Assembly (NCBI GenBank): GCA_003161435.1
Contig: PMOS01000005.1
Span: forward strand, 115,409-179,408
Direction of reading: 5' to 3'
Length of the DNA: 64,000 nucleotides
Origin: Vulcanimicrobiota bacterium
GTDB taxonomy: Bacteria; Vulcanimicrobiota; Vulcanimicrobiia; Vulcanimicrobiales; Vulcanimicrobiaceae
Part shown: piece by piece, positions 42,576-51,342 of the stretch
How the letters are laid out: each line of letters opens with the position of its first letter
Position numbering within the stretch: position 1 is the stretch's first letter
Program-made: the position numbers and the translations under genes
The notes under the pieces: model-generated
The model's input: only the letters and a program-made list of their open reading frames with translations
Told to the model about the DNA's origin: nothing
Database searches by the model: none

Positions 42576-43589
42576 ATGTCCGAATCGACCGAGCAGCGCA
42601 AATCGCGGCATCTCGACGTCTGCCTGGATGACGATGTCGCCTCGCGGCTGGACGCCGGTTGGCAGGCGGTGCGGTTACGGCACGAAGCGTTGCCCGAGAT
42701 CGCGCTCGCCGACGTCGACGTCGGCACCGCGTTTCTGGGGCTCCCGCTCCGCGCGCCGCTCCTGATCTCGTCGATGACCGGCGGAACGGCCCGCGCCGCC
42801 GAGATCAACCGCCGGCTCGCCCGCGGCGCCGAGGCGGCGGGCATCGCGTTCGCGCTGGGCAGCGGCCGGGCGATGCTCGAGGACGACACGTTACGCGCGA
42901 CCTTCGACGTGCGCCCGGTGGCGCCGCGCGTCGTGCTGTTCGCCAACCTCGGTGCGGTGCAATTGAATTATGGCGTGCGCGTCGACGACGCACGGCGACT
43001 GGTCGACATGCTCGATGCGAACGGACTGTACCTTCACCTCAACCCGCTGCAAGAAGCGATCCAGCGCGGTGGCGACACGAACTTTCGCGCGCTCCAGCCG
43101 AAGATCGCCGCGCTGTGCGAAGCGCTCGACGTGCCGGTGATCGCGAAGAGCGTCGGTTCGGGGATCGCGCCGTCGACCGCGGCGCGGCTGCTGGAATGCG
43201 GCGTCGCCGCGATCGATGTCGCCGGTGCCGGCGGGACGTCGTGGGCGCGCGTCGAGGGCAAACGATCGGGCGATGCCGCCCGCGAACGGATCGCCGAAGC
43301 GTTCGCTGACTGGGGTTACCCGACGCCGCGCGCGACCGCCGCCCTACGCGCCGCGCTGCCCGCTGTGCCGCTGGTCGCCAGCGGCGGGATCCGCGACGGC
43401 GTTCACGTCGCGAAAGCGCTCGCGCTCGGCGCCGACGTCGCCGGCCTGGCGCTGCCGTTCCTGCGCGCCGCAGACGAGTCCGAGTGCGCCGTCGCGACGT
43501 TGATCGACGAGCTCGTCGCCGCGCTGCGCATCGCAATGTTTGCAACCGGGTCGCGTCACGTCACCGACCTGCGCGACGCGTTAGCGTAA
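42576..43589 (+). CDS. fni: Isopentenyl-diphosphate delta-isomerase, type 2
   Basis: A 337-residue FMN- and NADPH-dependent isomerase that interconverts IPP and DMAPP in isoprenoid synthesis. Family segments: RKSRHLDVCL at the start, PLLISSMTGGT near residue 67, FANLGAVQLNYG near residue 127, HLNPLQEAIQRGGDTNF near residue 152, and GVAAIDVAGAGGTSWARVEG near residue 208. The ATG at 42576 matches the family start. It stands alone, which is usual for Fni. Confidence 0.93.
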   Translation: MSESTEQRKSRHLDVCLDDDVASRLDAGWQAVRLRHEALPEIALADVDVGTAFLGLPLRAPLLISSMTGGTARAAEINRRLARGAEAAGIAFALGSGRAMLEDDTLRATFDVRPVAPRVVLFANLGAVQLNYGVRVDDARRLVDMLDANGLYLHLNPLQEAIQRGGDTNFRALQPKIAALCEALDVPVIAKSVGSGIAPSTAARLLECGVAAIDVAGAGGTSWARVEGKRSGDAARERIAEAFADWGYPTPRATAALRAALPAVPLVASGGIRDGVHVAKALALGADVAGLALPFLRAADESECAVATLIDELVAALRIAMFATGSRHVTDLRDALA

Positions 43590-43640
43590 CGATGCTTAGA
43601 ATAAGCTGGGGCGCGCCTTTTTCTTTTTGTATCAGACAGG

Positions 43641-43658
43641 ATACTAAGTTGTTAGTAT
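43641..43658. promoter_or_regulatory. Palindrome in the upstream region of the lipoprotein gene
   Basis: ATACTAA (43641-43647), GTTG, TTAGTAT (43652-43658) is a perfect 7-base inverted repeat. It lies in the 270-base untranslated stretch between fni and the lipoprotein gene and contains -10-like hexamers on both strands. It is an operator or promoter candidate; the rest of 43590-43861 shows no gene. Confidence 0.45.
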
Positions 43659-43861
43659 AGCCGTGCGCTAAGCACAGCGGTACAACTGGGCAGTACCCCT
43701 AACGAAAAAAGCTGGGATGATCTCGTCGGTGACACGCCGGCGGGATTCAGCCTGCACCCTCGTGCCATGTGGACGGCAACAACTGCGCGCTTGCTGACCG
43801 TGACTGAGCTTACCGATACTGGGGCTGCTCCCTCGTTCTTCTACAAGGAAGTCCTCCATTT

Positions 43862-45067
43862 ATGAATCGTAGCGTTCTCACGCTCGCGTCTATTTCAACG
43901 CTCGCACTCAGCCTGGCCGCGTGTGGCGGCGGCAGCGGCGGCGGCACCGGTATCAACCCACAGCCGCCCGGCCCGGGTCCGACGACTTCGCCGACCAGTA
44001 AGGCGACGGCATCGGTCAAGGTTTCCTTCGTCGTTCCGGTTGCAACCGGGCATGCGAATCCGTCGTCATCGAAGCGCCAGACGAAGAGCCTCTCTTCGCG
44101 CAAGCCACAGTACGTCTCGCCGGATACCGCCGGATTCTTCCTTTTCATGGACGGCCAAGCCATCTTCGGTACGGTGAGCACCGGGACTGCACCGAATACT
44201 GCTGCGACGTTTGCGACCGGCACCCACAATTCGAGCGCGACGATTCCGGGTGGTGGCACAGCGTCGTACACGGTGACCCAACAGAGCGGAACCGGGACGG
44301 GCTGTACCGTCACGACATGCTCGAACCCGTACACGTACGACACCGTCACCGCGTCGCTGAACGTCCTGCCCGGATCGCATACCTTCGGGGCCGTGCTGAC
44401 GGCGGCGGACGGTTTCGTCCTGTCAGAAGCTCAAGAAAGCCAAACGCTCAACGGCGGCAGCAACACGCCCGCAACGTTCTACCTCATGGGCGTGGTCGAC
44501 TCGGCGTTTTGGTGCGATGCGGCGTGCGACGGCGGGACAGGCCCGGCAAACGCGGACGGTTCGTACACCCTCGCAGTGTTCGCCACGGACCACGAAGGCG
44601 ACGCGATCCCGTATCAAACGGCCGCGAGCATTCCCATCACCGTCGACAACGGACCGCTCAACTTGGTTGAGACGGATAGTAGTGGCATCGTGTCCATTAC
44701 TCCGGGCGGCCCGTTCACGAACCCCGGCAACGCCAATACGGTGACGTACACCGAAGCGGGGCAGGCGACCATCCTCTCGGGCTGGACGTCAAACGTCAAG
44801 TGTCTCAAGGTCGGCTCGACGACCGTCGCACTCCAGGTCGGCCCGACCAGCGCCGGCGGCGTTACCGGCTTCAACTACAGTGCCGATATCGTTTCGTCGG
44901 CGGATCCCGTGAATGGGGCCTCTCCGATCTACAATCCGACCGCGACGCCGACGACGCGCGTCTACACGAACGCCAGCCAGTACGTCGGCACCGTGCCGGT
45001 GCAACAGGACTTCGGCAACGAATTGCTGGTCAACTGCGATGCCAGCCTCGGCATAACGTTCTTGTAA
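43862..45067 (+). CDS. Secreted lipoprotein of unknown function
   Basis: 401 residues with a lipoprotein signal peptide: lipobox LAAC with C21, then a glycine/serine and proline/threonine linker. The mature protein is beta-rich, with strings of S, T, G and N and four cysteines in spaced pairs (CTVTTC, CDAACD), suggesting an Ig-like or adhesin fold. No enzyme motif is visible. An AAGGAAG element lies 12 bases ahead of the ATG. The long upstream region suggests regulated expression. It ends in a strong bidirectional terminator. Confidence 0.65.
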   Translation: MNRSVLTLASISTLALSLAACGGGSGGGTGINPQPPGPGPTTSPTSKATASVKVSFVVPVATGHANPSSSKRQTKSLSSRKPQYVSPDTAGFFLFMDGQAIFGTVSTGTAPNTAATFATGTHNSSATIPGGGTASYTVTQQSGTGTGCTVTTCSNPYTYDTVTASLNVLPGSHTFGAVLTAADGFVLSEAQESQTLNGGSNTPATFYLMGVVDSAFWCDAACDGGTGPANADGSYTLAVFATDHEGDAIPYQTAASIPITVDNGPLNLVETDSSGIVSITPGGPFTNPGNANTVTYTEAGQATILSGWTSNVKCLKVGSTTVALQVGPTSAGGVTGFNYSADIVSSADPVNGASPIYNPTATPTTRVYTNASQYVGTVPVQQDFGNELLVNCDASLGITFL

Positions 45068-45092
45068 TAACCATCTCGATTCAGCGGCACTA

Positions 45093-45124
45093 AAAGGAGC
45101 CTCCGCGAAAGCGGGGGCTCCTTT
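45093..45124. terminator. Bidirectional terminator
   Basis: A 14-base-pair stem with one G-U pair (45093-45106 with 45111-45124) and a GAAA tetraloop lies between the lipoprotein gene and the convergent LuxR-type gene. The arm ends AAAGG/CCTTT give U-runs in both directions. Confidence 0.85.
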
Positions 45125-45155
45125 CACACAACCGCGACGCTCGCGCGCGTCGTGG

Positions 45156-45707
45156 TTAGCGGACGCCGGTGAGCGTCGCGACGATCTCCGTGCGTTTCGA
45201 GACACCCATTTTCTGTCCGATGTTCTTGACGTGCTGGAGCACCGTGAGGTGCGAGATCGACATCGTGGCAGCGATGTCCCCAGTCGACTTCCCCTGGAGG
45301 ATCAGCCCGAGCACCTCGACCTCGCGCGTCGTGAAGCCGTAACGCTTCGCGGCGAGCGCGATCGGGTTGCGCGCCTGGGTCACGAAGATGACGTACAGCG
45401 ACTGCGGACCCACACCAGGTACCAGCCGCAAAATCGCGTCGTCCCGTAGCGGGGTGACCAGCGCCTCATCCGAGCGCCGCCGGTCGAGCAGCATCTGCGC
45501 AGCGTCACGGACGTCGGGCGGCAGCGAAGGATGCGCCCCGTCCGCCAGTCCGACGGTCGCGGAGATCAACCGCAAATTGCCGTCGACGATGTAGAACTGC
45601 GGATCGCGGCGGGCACGGGCGATGGCGCTCAACGCAGCGGCGCGGCTCAGCCTGGTGCCGGTCTCAATTTGTTCGGCGGCGATACTTCGGTTCACGTTGC
45701 CCCACAC
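45156..45707 (-). CDS. LuxR-type helix-turn-helix regulator
   Basis: 183 residues. The C-terminal 60 residues form a LuxR/GerE HTH: FTTREVEVLGLILQGKST, IAATMSISHLTVLQHV, then KMGVSKRTEIVATL. The N-terminal part has a PAS-like appearance (YIVDGNLRLISA) but no receiver aspartate, so a small ligand may be sensed. It converges on the lipoprotein gene with a shared terminator. Confidence 0.78.
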   Translation of the reverse strand: MWGNVNRSIAAEQIETGTRLSRAAALSAIARARRDPQFYIVDGNLRLISATVGLADGAHPSLPPDVRDAAQMLLDRRRSDEALVTPLRDDAILRLVPGVGPQSLYVIFVTQARNPIALAAKRYGFTTREVEVLGLILQGKSTGDIAATMSISHLTVLQHVKNIGQKMGVSKRTEIVATLTGVR

Positions 45708-45868
45708 ACGGACGAAGGTTTCTCACGAGGATCGACGGCGCCAAAAAGCGCGCAACCCAGGACACCCAAGACCGGGGAGCCCCGTTATAGCACGGCTCGG
45801 GTGCCCTCGCGAGGATCGAAACCGACTCTTAGCAAAGCGTACCGTCCCGCCGCTCGCTTGTTTGCTGT

Positions 45869-46222
45869 CTAGGGCTCGGTCGCGCCGCGCGGGCGGCGTG
45901 CCACCCGCACGGCACCCTGTTCGACCCGCACCGCGAACGTGTCGACGCAGGCAAAATCCCCGAGCGTCATCGCGCCGCTGGTCAGCTCGAACGTCCAGGC
46001 GTGCCAGGGACAGGTCACCCGGGTTCCCTCGATCCAGCCCTCCGCGAGCGGACCTCCCTGATGGGGGCAGGTGTTGTCGAGGGCATAGAACGTTCCACCA
46101 ACGTTGAAGAGCGCGACCTCACGCTCGCCGACGACGACCGTCTTCGCGGTCCCCGGCGCAACGTCGGCGACGCGCGCCACGGTCACGAACTCATCACTCA
46201 CGCGCGTCGGTTCCGCGCCCAT
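45869..46222 (-). CDS. Rieske-type 2Fe-2S ferredoxin
   Basis: 117 residues with the two Rieske ligand pairs CPHQG (near residue 52) and CPWHAW (near residue 71), giving two Cys and two His. It is similar to the ferredoxin components of dioxygenases and to NirD-like small subunits. No oxygenase gene is adjacent, so its partner is unknown. It is divergent from a small helical gene 11 bases away. Confidence 0.85.
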   Translation of the reverse strand: MGAEPTRVSDEFVTVARVADVAPGTAKTVVVGEREVALFNVGGTFYALDNTCPHQGGPLAEGWIEGTRVTCPWHAWTFELTSGAMTLGDFACVDTFAVRVEQGAVRVARRPRGATEP

Positions 46223-46233
46223 GGGAGGACGTC

Positions 46234-46527
46234 TTGCTCAAGGACTATCGCGATTGGCTCGAGTCCGAGCTCAAGCTGCTTGGAAATGCGAGCGATCAGG
46301 CGTACTCTCTCGGTCAAGCCAACATGGCCAAACGCGCGATCGAGAAGCTCGATGAAGAGATCGCGCAAAATCTCTACGTCGCGTTCGACCGCCCTCATGC
46401 GCGCCGGCTGCTGACCGCGATCGAAGCCACGGACCAGCGTACGACCAGCGTTCCGCCGGAATTTGCGGAGTTGCGCAGCGCGATCACTGCGGCGCTGGTA
46501 GAAGCGGACGAGAACCCGGCGCTCTAA
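46234..46527 (+). CDS. Small helical protein of unknown function
   Basis: 97 residues starting at a TTG, supported by a GGGAGG ribosome-binding site six bases ahead. Nearly all helix by composition: LESELKLLGNASDQAYSLG, then AKRAIEKLDEEIAQ. No known family. It is divergent from the Rieske gene and convergent with the lipoprotein at 46547. Confidence 0.55.
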   Translation: MLKDYRDWLESELKLLGNASDQAYSLGQANMAKRAIEKLDEEIAQNLYVAFDRPHARRLLTAIEATDQRTTSVPPEFAELRSAITAALVEADENPAL

Positions 46528-46546
46528 ACGGCGCTGGGTTCGTTCG

Positions 46547-47206
46547 TCACTGGAAGATAACCGATTCCGAGGCCGTGCAATTGACGGTGGTCAAGTTCGA
46601 TGCGAACGTTGCCGAAGCGAACGGAAGGTTCTGCCCGTTGCCTGCTGCGATCAGCTGAATTTGCAAGTTCGCGATGCCGACGTGGACGCACGTAGCGCTG
46701 AATGCATTGCCGTACGAACCACCAGCTCCGGCGAACGCCTGGCCCGGCATCGACCACGGGCCGCCCGCAATCGTGACGATTGCCGCACCGTCCGACGGCG
46801 CCTCGATGACGCGATACGACCCGTTCGCAAAGGAGAGCGCGCCGCCGTTGCTCAGTTGCAGGGCGATGGGAGCACCTGATGCCGTAGCGGCGATTGCGGT
46901 GAAGCCGTATGCGCCGCCGGCGCCGGCTTGCGGCGCGGGCGCGAAATTTGCGAAATTGTCGCAGTTGTTGCCGGCCGCCGTATGCGCTTGGGTGTCGCAC
47001 TCGATGTAGCCGGAAGCCATGGTACCGGTCGCGGTTGATAGCGTCCCGGTAGACGAGAGCCCTTGACCTTGCGTCTGCGCTGGGAGCACGGAAGGCCCGC
47101 TGGTGCCGCCACCACCGCCGCCACACGCGGTCAAAGTGCAAGCGGTGATCGCTACGAGGAGTCGCCGCAAGAGGGGAGCGGTCATCCGGACCGAGGGAGC
47201 GTTCAT
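46547..47206 (-). CDS. Glycine-rich secreted lipoprotein
   Basis: 219 residues with a lipoprotein signal sequence (lipobox LTAC, C28) followed by a run of six glycines and a low-complexity linker. The mature part is beta-rich, with several cysteines (YIECDTQ, NNCDNF, SATCVHV). The function is unknown. The overall plan resembles the lipoprotein at 43862, though sequences differ. An AAGGAA element lies ahead of the ATG. Confidence 0.6.
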   Translation of the reverse strand: MNAPSVRMTAPLLRRLLVAITACTLTACGGGGGGTSGPSVLPAQTQGQGLSSTGTLSTATGTMASGYIECDTQAHTAAGNNCDNFANFAPAPQAGAGGAYGFTAIAATASGAPIALQLSNGGALSFANGSYRVIEAPSDGAAIVTIAGGPWSMPGQAFAGAGGSYGNAFSATCVHVGIANLQIQLIAAGNGQNLPFASATFASNLTTVNCTASESVIFQ

Positions 47207-47393
47207 CCTGGAGTTCCTTGCTGAATGCTCGCCTTGGGTGCATGGCCGAGCACCTTGAATATCGGCTCCGCCAGGCGGAGTGTTTAGGTCGAATCGCCTC
47301 TTGACGTGACTGTGCGCTCGAAGCGCTCGCCCGCTTCAGCGTCGCCGGACAACACCGGGATATCTACTCGAGGCCGTATGTCCGAAACGCGCT

Positions 47394-47422
47394 TTGACGC
47401 GACACCTCCCTTTTGGTATGAT
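47394..47422 (+). promoter_or_regulatory. Promoter of the rpsO-pnp region
   Basis: TTGACG (47394-47399), a 17-base spacer and TATGAT (47417-47422) preceded by TGG make a strong sigma-70-type promoter. It leaves a leader of about 60 bases ahead of rpsO. Confidence 0.75.
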
Positions 47423-47488
47423 CCGTCGGTCGCCGCCGTGGACCCACGGAGTCTGCTGGCGCGCGAGTCGAAAGGAGCCAGTCATCCC

Positions 47489-47758
47489 GTGCCCCTGACC
47501 AAAGACCAAAAAGCGGACCTCTCGACCAAGTACGGCCGTGGTCCCAACGACACCGGATCGGCCGACGTGCAGATCGCGATCCTGACCGCGTCGATCAATC
47601 AGCTCAACGAGCACCTCAAGGTGCACAAAAAGGACCACCATAGCCGCCGCGGCCTGTTGATGCAGGTCGGTCAGCGCCGGCGTTTGCTGGTGTACCTCCA
47701 GAACAAGGATCTCGACCGCTACCGCAAGCTCATCGGCGAACTCGGCTTGCGCAAGTAA
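47489..47758 (+). CDS. rpsO: 30S ribosomal protein S15
   Basis: 89 residues, the normal S15 length, starting at a GTG with AAAGGAG 11 bases upstream. Residues [27 protein letters not shown] and [19 protein letters not shown] are the conserved 16S rRNA-binding core (central domain, helices 20-22). In many bacteria S15 represses its own mRNA through the leader, and the 60-base leader here would allow it. It is followed by a terminator and then pnp, the classical order. Confidence 0.97.
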   Translation: MPLTKDQKADLSTKYGRGPNDTGSADVQIAILTASINQLNEHLKVHKKDHHSRRGLLMQVGQRRRLLVYLQNKDLDRYRKLIGELGLRK

Positions 47759-47773
47759 GCGCTCTACGATCGA

Positions 47774-47797
47774 AAGCGCCCGCAAGGGCGCTTTTTT
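47774..47797 (+). terminator. Rho-independent terminator or attenuator after rpsO
   Basis: The 8-base-pair stem AAGCGCCC/GGGCGCTT with a GCAA loop is followed by a run of T to 47797. It separates rpsO from pnp; partial read-through is usual at this locus in other bacteria. Confidence 0.85.
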
Positions 47798-47921
47798 CGT
47801 GCCCGCCTGGCGGAAGGTGTGCTCGCGTGCCCGTTAAGAGGCCGGTTTTGGCACGCCAGCGAATCCGAGCCTGTTCACACAAAAAGAGCGAACAACAAAA
47901 GAACAGAAACTAGGAGTACCA

Positions 47922-50219
47922 GTGCCAGAATCCGTCTCGCTCGAGATCGGTGGCCGGCAGCTCGTCATTGAGACGGGCGAGCTTGCGAAGCAAGCAAACG
48001 GCAGCGCTCTCGTCCGCTACGGCGATCAAATCGTCGTTCTGTGCGCCGCAACGGCGTCAGAGAAACCTCGCGAGGGGATTGATTTCTTCCCCCTCACCTG
48101 CGATTACGAAGAGAAGATGTATGCGGCCGGAAAGATCCCGGGCGGCTACATCAAGCGAGAAGGCCGACCGACCGAACACGGCGTTCTCAGCGCGCGACAG
48201 ATCGATCGTCCGATCCGCCCGTTGTTCCCCGACGGCTTTCGCAACGACATCCAGATCATCGCGACGGTCCTTTCGACCGACCCGGGTTTGGACAGCGACG
48301 TCATCGCGGTCTGCGCCGCCGGCGCCGCGCTCGCGGTCAGCGACATTCCATTCCACAAGAACGTCGCAGCCGTGCGCGTCGGACGTGACGAGGACGGCAA
48401 GTACATCACCAACCCGACGCTCGAGCAATACGAAGCGGGCGGGATGGAGATCGTTGTCGCCGGTACGTCCGATGCGGTGATGATGGTCGAAGGTGGCGCC
48501 AAGGAGATATCCGAGGAAGTCTTCCTCGAAGCCGTCGCCTTCGCGCACGAAGAGATCAAGAAGATCGTCAAAGCGATCGATCAGCTGGCGAAGAAAGCCG
48601 GCAAGAAGAAGCGCGAGTTTCCGTTGCTGCTCACCGACGCGACGCTCGACAAGTGGATGCGCAAGAACTTGGCCAAGGAAGTCACCAAGGCGATGCGCGT
48701 CACCGACAAGCAGGAGCGCAATGCCGCGCTCGGCGAGCTCAGCCGCGAAGCCGCGCTCGCGAAGCTGGCGAAGAAAGACGATGCGACCGTTCGCGCGCTG
48801 ATCGAAGATCCGAAGAACAAAGACTTCGACAAGATCGTCAAGGCCATGGAAGAGGACGAGCTCCGCACCATGGTCGTCGATGAGAAGGTCCGTCCCGACG
48901 GGCGCAAGCCCGACGAGATTCGCCCGATTTGGTGCAAGACGCACTACGTCCCGCGCGTCCACGGTTCGGGTGTGTTCACGCGCGGACAGACGCAGGTCTT
49001 CACCGCGGCGACGCTGGGCTCGATCAGCGACGAGCAGCGCCTCGACGGGATCTTAGCGATCCCCAACAAGCGCTACATGCACTACTACAACTTCCCGCCG
49101 TACTCGGTCGGTGAGACGCGCCCGATGCGCGCGCCGGGCCGGCGCGAGATCGGTCACGGACAGCTCGCCGAACGCGCGCTCGTGCCGGTGCTGCCGGCCG
49201 AGGAAGACTTCCCCTACACGCTGCGCGTGATCAGCGAAGTGCTCGAATCCAACGGCTCGTCATCGATGGCGTCGGTCTGCGGTTCGACGCTCGCGCTGCT
49301 CGACGCCGGCGTCCCGATCAAGGCGCACGTCGCCGGCGTCGCAATGGGGCTCGTGCTCAAGGGCGACAAATACGCGATCCTCACCGACATCCAGGGCCTC
49401 GAAGACTCGCTGGGCGAGATGGACTTCAAGGTCGCCGGAACGGTCGACGGGATCACGGCGATCCAGATGGACATCAAGGTCGCGGGGATCACGATCGAGA
49501 TCATGCGCGAAGCGCTGGTCGAGGCGAAGAAGTCGCGACTGTTCATCATCGAGAAGCTCAAGGAGACGATCACCGAACCGCGAGCCGAGCTGTCCGAGTT
49601 CGCGCCGCGAATGATCGTGCTGCAGATCAGCCCCGACATGATCAAGAACGTGATCGGACCCGGCGGCAAGGTCATCAACAAGATCGTCGCCGATTGCGGC
49701 GTGAAGATCGACATCGAGAACGACGGGCGCGTCTTCATCGCCGGCGCGAACGCCGCCGGCGCCGAGAAGGCGAAGCAGATGGTCGAATCGCTCACCAAGG
49801 AAGTGAAACCGGGCGAGACCTATCTCGGCACGGTCACGCGCTTGATGAACTTCGGTGCCTTCGTCGCGATCTTGCCGGGCAAGGAAGGCCTCGTGCACAT
49901 CTCGCAGCTCGCCCCGGACCGGGTCGAGCGCGTCGAAGACGTGGTCAAGCCCGGCGACCAGATCATGGTCAAAGTGATCGAGATCGACTCGCAAGGCCGG
50001 ATCAATCTCAGCCGCAAGGCCGTCCTCGGCGCAGCCGCGGGCGGGGGAGCACCGGCACAGGGCGGCGACGAGCCCGTCCCTGCCGGCTCGCGCAGTAACG
50101 GCGCGCCACCGCGACGCGACTTCCAGCCCGGCGGCAGCGGCGGTGCCGGCGGCGGCGGCGGCGGAGCCGATCGGGGCCCGCGGCGCCGGCGTCCAAGGCC
50201 GACCGGCTCGGGCGAATAA
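47922..50219 (+). CDS. pnp: Polyribonucleotide nucleotidyltransferase (PNPase)
   Basis: 765 residues, full length. Two RNase PH-like domains (GRQLVIETGELAKQA and CAATASEKPREGIDFFPLT in the first; RPDGRKPDEIRPI and FTRGQTQVF in the second), with a helical linker between. Then come a KH domain (IGPGGKVINKIVADCGVKIDIENDG) and an S1 domain (YLGTVTRLMNFGAFVAILPGKEGLVHISQL). A glycine- and arginine-rich tail follows. It degrades RNA 3' to 5' phosphorolytically and is a degradosome component. The GTG start has TAGGAG ahead. Confidence 0.97.
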   Translation: MPESVSLEIGGRQLVIETGELAKQANGSALVRYGDQIVVLCAATASEKPREGIDFFPLTCDYEEKMYAAGKIPGGYIKREGRPTEHGVLSARQIDRPIRPLFPDGFRNDIQIIATVLSTDPGLDSDVIAVCAAGAALAVSDIPFHKNVAAVRVGRDEDGKYITNPTLEQYEAGGMEIVVAGTSDAVMMVEGGAKEISEEVFLEAVAFAHEEIKKIVKAIDQLAKKAGKKKREFPLLLTDATLDKWMRKNLAKEVTKAMRVTDKQERNAALGELSREAALAKLAKKDDATVRALIEDPKNKDFDKIVKAMEEDELRTMVVDEKVRPDGRKPDEIRPIWCKTHYVPRVHGSGVFTRGQTQVFTAATLGSISDEQRLDGILAIPNKRYMHYYNFPPYSVGETRPMRAPGRREIGHGQLAERALVPVLPAEEDFPYTLRVISEVLESNGSSSMASVCGSTLALLDAGVPIKAHVAGVAMGLVLKGDKYAILTDIQGLEDSLGEMDFKVAGTVDGITAIQMDIKVAGITIEIMREALVEAKKSRLFIIEKLKETITEPRAELSEFAPRMIVLQISPDMIKNVIGPGGKVINKIVADCGVKIDIENDGRVFIAGANAAGAEKAKQMVESLTKEVKPGETYLGTVTRLMNFGAFVAILPGKEGLVHISQLAPDRVERVEDVVKPGDQIMVKVIEIDSQGRINLSRKAVLGAAAGGGAPAQGGDEPVPAGSRSNGAPPRRDFQPGGSGGAGGGGGGADRGPRRRRPRPTGSGE

Positions 50220-50243
50220 CCGCCCCGCGGAAGGAAACCCACT

Positions 50244-50269
50244 GAGAGCCCGTCGCAAGACGGGCTCTC
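50244..50269 (+). terminator. Hairpin after pnp, overlapping the next gene's leader
   Basis: A perfect 11-base-pair stem (50244-50254 with 50259-50269) with a GCAA loop, but no T-run. Its last base is three bases ahead of the next ATG, so it can act as a weak terminator or mask the downstream start. Confidence 0.6.
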
Positions 50270-50272
50270 TCC

Positions 50273-50833
50273 ATGTCGGTTCTTCGCTCGTTCGCGCTCG
50301 CCGCGGCGACGTTCGCGTTCACGGCCACGTCGCATCGGCCCGCGACCGTATTCGACCTCTCCGATGACGTCGGCCGCGTGCCGAGCGCCATCACGCTCTC
50401 CGCGGGCGCCGGCAAGACGATCGCGCTGAGCGATCTGCGCGGCGAGCCGACCTACGTCTTCCTCTTCGCCGGCTGGTGCTCGCCGTGTCAGCAGGCGCTG
50501 CCGTTCGTTCGCAGCGCCTACGCGAAATATGGCGGCCGCGTGCACTTCGTCGGCGTCGACGTGCTCGAGGACCCCGAAGCCGCGAGATCCGCCATCACCG
50601 CCGCCGCACTCCCGTTCCCGGTCGCGGTCTATTCGATCGAGCAACTCGACGCGGTCGTATCACCTGATGTCCAATTGCGGGCCGGAACGAAGTATCGCAT
50701 CCCGGCCGACTTCTTGCTCGACGCGAACGGCGTCGTGCGCTACGCGTGGCACGGTCTGTCCATCACCGACGCCGGCGATCCAGTCGACGTTCTGCCGTCC
50801 TATCTCGCCAAGCTCGGCATCGACGTACGATGA
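50273..50833 (+). CDS. Exported thioredoxin-like (TlpA/AhpC-type) protein
   Basis: 186 residues: signal sequence (about 4-20), then a thioredoxin fold with GWCSPC redox motif near residue 65 and KYRIPADFLLDANG (cis-Pro region) near residue 143. It likely reduces extracytoplasmic disulfides. No Shine-Dalgarno is visible because the pnp hairpin occupies that place. It overlaps the acetyltransferase start by 4 bases. Confidence 0.78.
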   Translation: MSVLRSFALAAATFAFTATSHRPATVFDLSDDVGRVPSAITLSAGAGKTIALSDLRGEPTYVFLFAGWCSPCQQALPFVRSAYAKYGGRVHFVGVDVLEDPEAARSAITAAALPFPVAVYSIEQLDAVVSPDVQLRAGTKYRIPADFLLDANGVVRYAWHGLSITDAGDPVDVLPSYLAKLGIDVR

Positions 50834-51342
50834 CGCGGACCGGTTGGACCGTGCGCCCCAAAGGCGAGCGCGACGTCGACGCCGTGGTGGGATTGCTGGC
50901 CGAGATCGCCCGCGAAGGACGATGGATCGCGACGGAATGGCCGTTCGACGTCAATGCGCGCGCACGCTCGATGCGCGACGCATTGCTGCGCCGGTGGTGC
51001 GTGGGCTGGGTCGCCGTCGACGACCGCGATGTCGTCGCGGACCTGACGATCTTCGACGTCGACGCACCGGAGCCCGAGCTGGGGATGCTCGTCGCCGCGC
51101 CGCAGCGGCGGCGGGGAATCGGCCGCGCGCTGCTCGAGGAAGCGATCGCGTGGGCTCGCGCCAACGGCAAGACGGCGCTGACCCTGCGCGTCTTCCCCGA
51201 CAACGACGCTGCGCGCACGCTGTATTTCGCGGCCGGCTTCGTCGACAAGACCGTGCTGCGCGCGGCGATCGCGCGCCGCGACGGCGACGCGCTGGACGCG
51301 ATCGTCATGCGCCGCGCGGTGACGGACGCTCCGCCTCCGTGA
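50830..51342 (+). CDS. GNAT-family N-acetyltransferase
   Basis: 170 residues with the acetyl-CoA binding signature LGMLVAAPQRRRGIGRALLEEAI near residue 80 and an ARTLYFAAGFV segment later. It starts at an ATG overlapping the upstream stop. The substrate is unknown. It is the middle gene of a three-gene overlapping run (thioredoxin-like, GNAT, phosphatase-like). Confidence 0.85.
   Translation: MTRTGWTVRPKGERDVDAVVGLLAEIAREGRWIATEWPFDVNARARSMRDALLRRWCVGWVAVDDRDVVADLTIFDVDAPEPELGMLVAAPQRRRGIGRALLEEAIAWARANGKTALTLRVFPDNDAARTLYFAAGFVDKTVLRAAIARRDGDALDAIVMRRAVTDAPPP

Noticed and set aside
43590..43861. Cyclic-di-GMP (GEMM) riboswitch
   Set aside because: A GCACAG string suggested it, but the conserved GGGCAAACC-like and later elements are absent.
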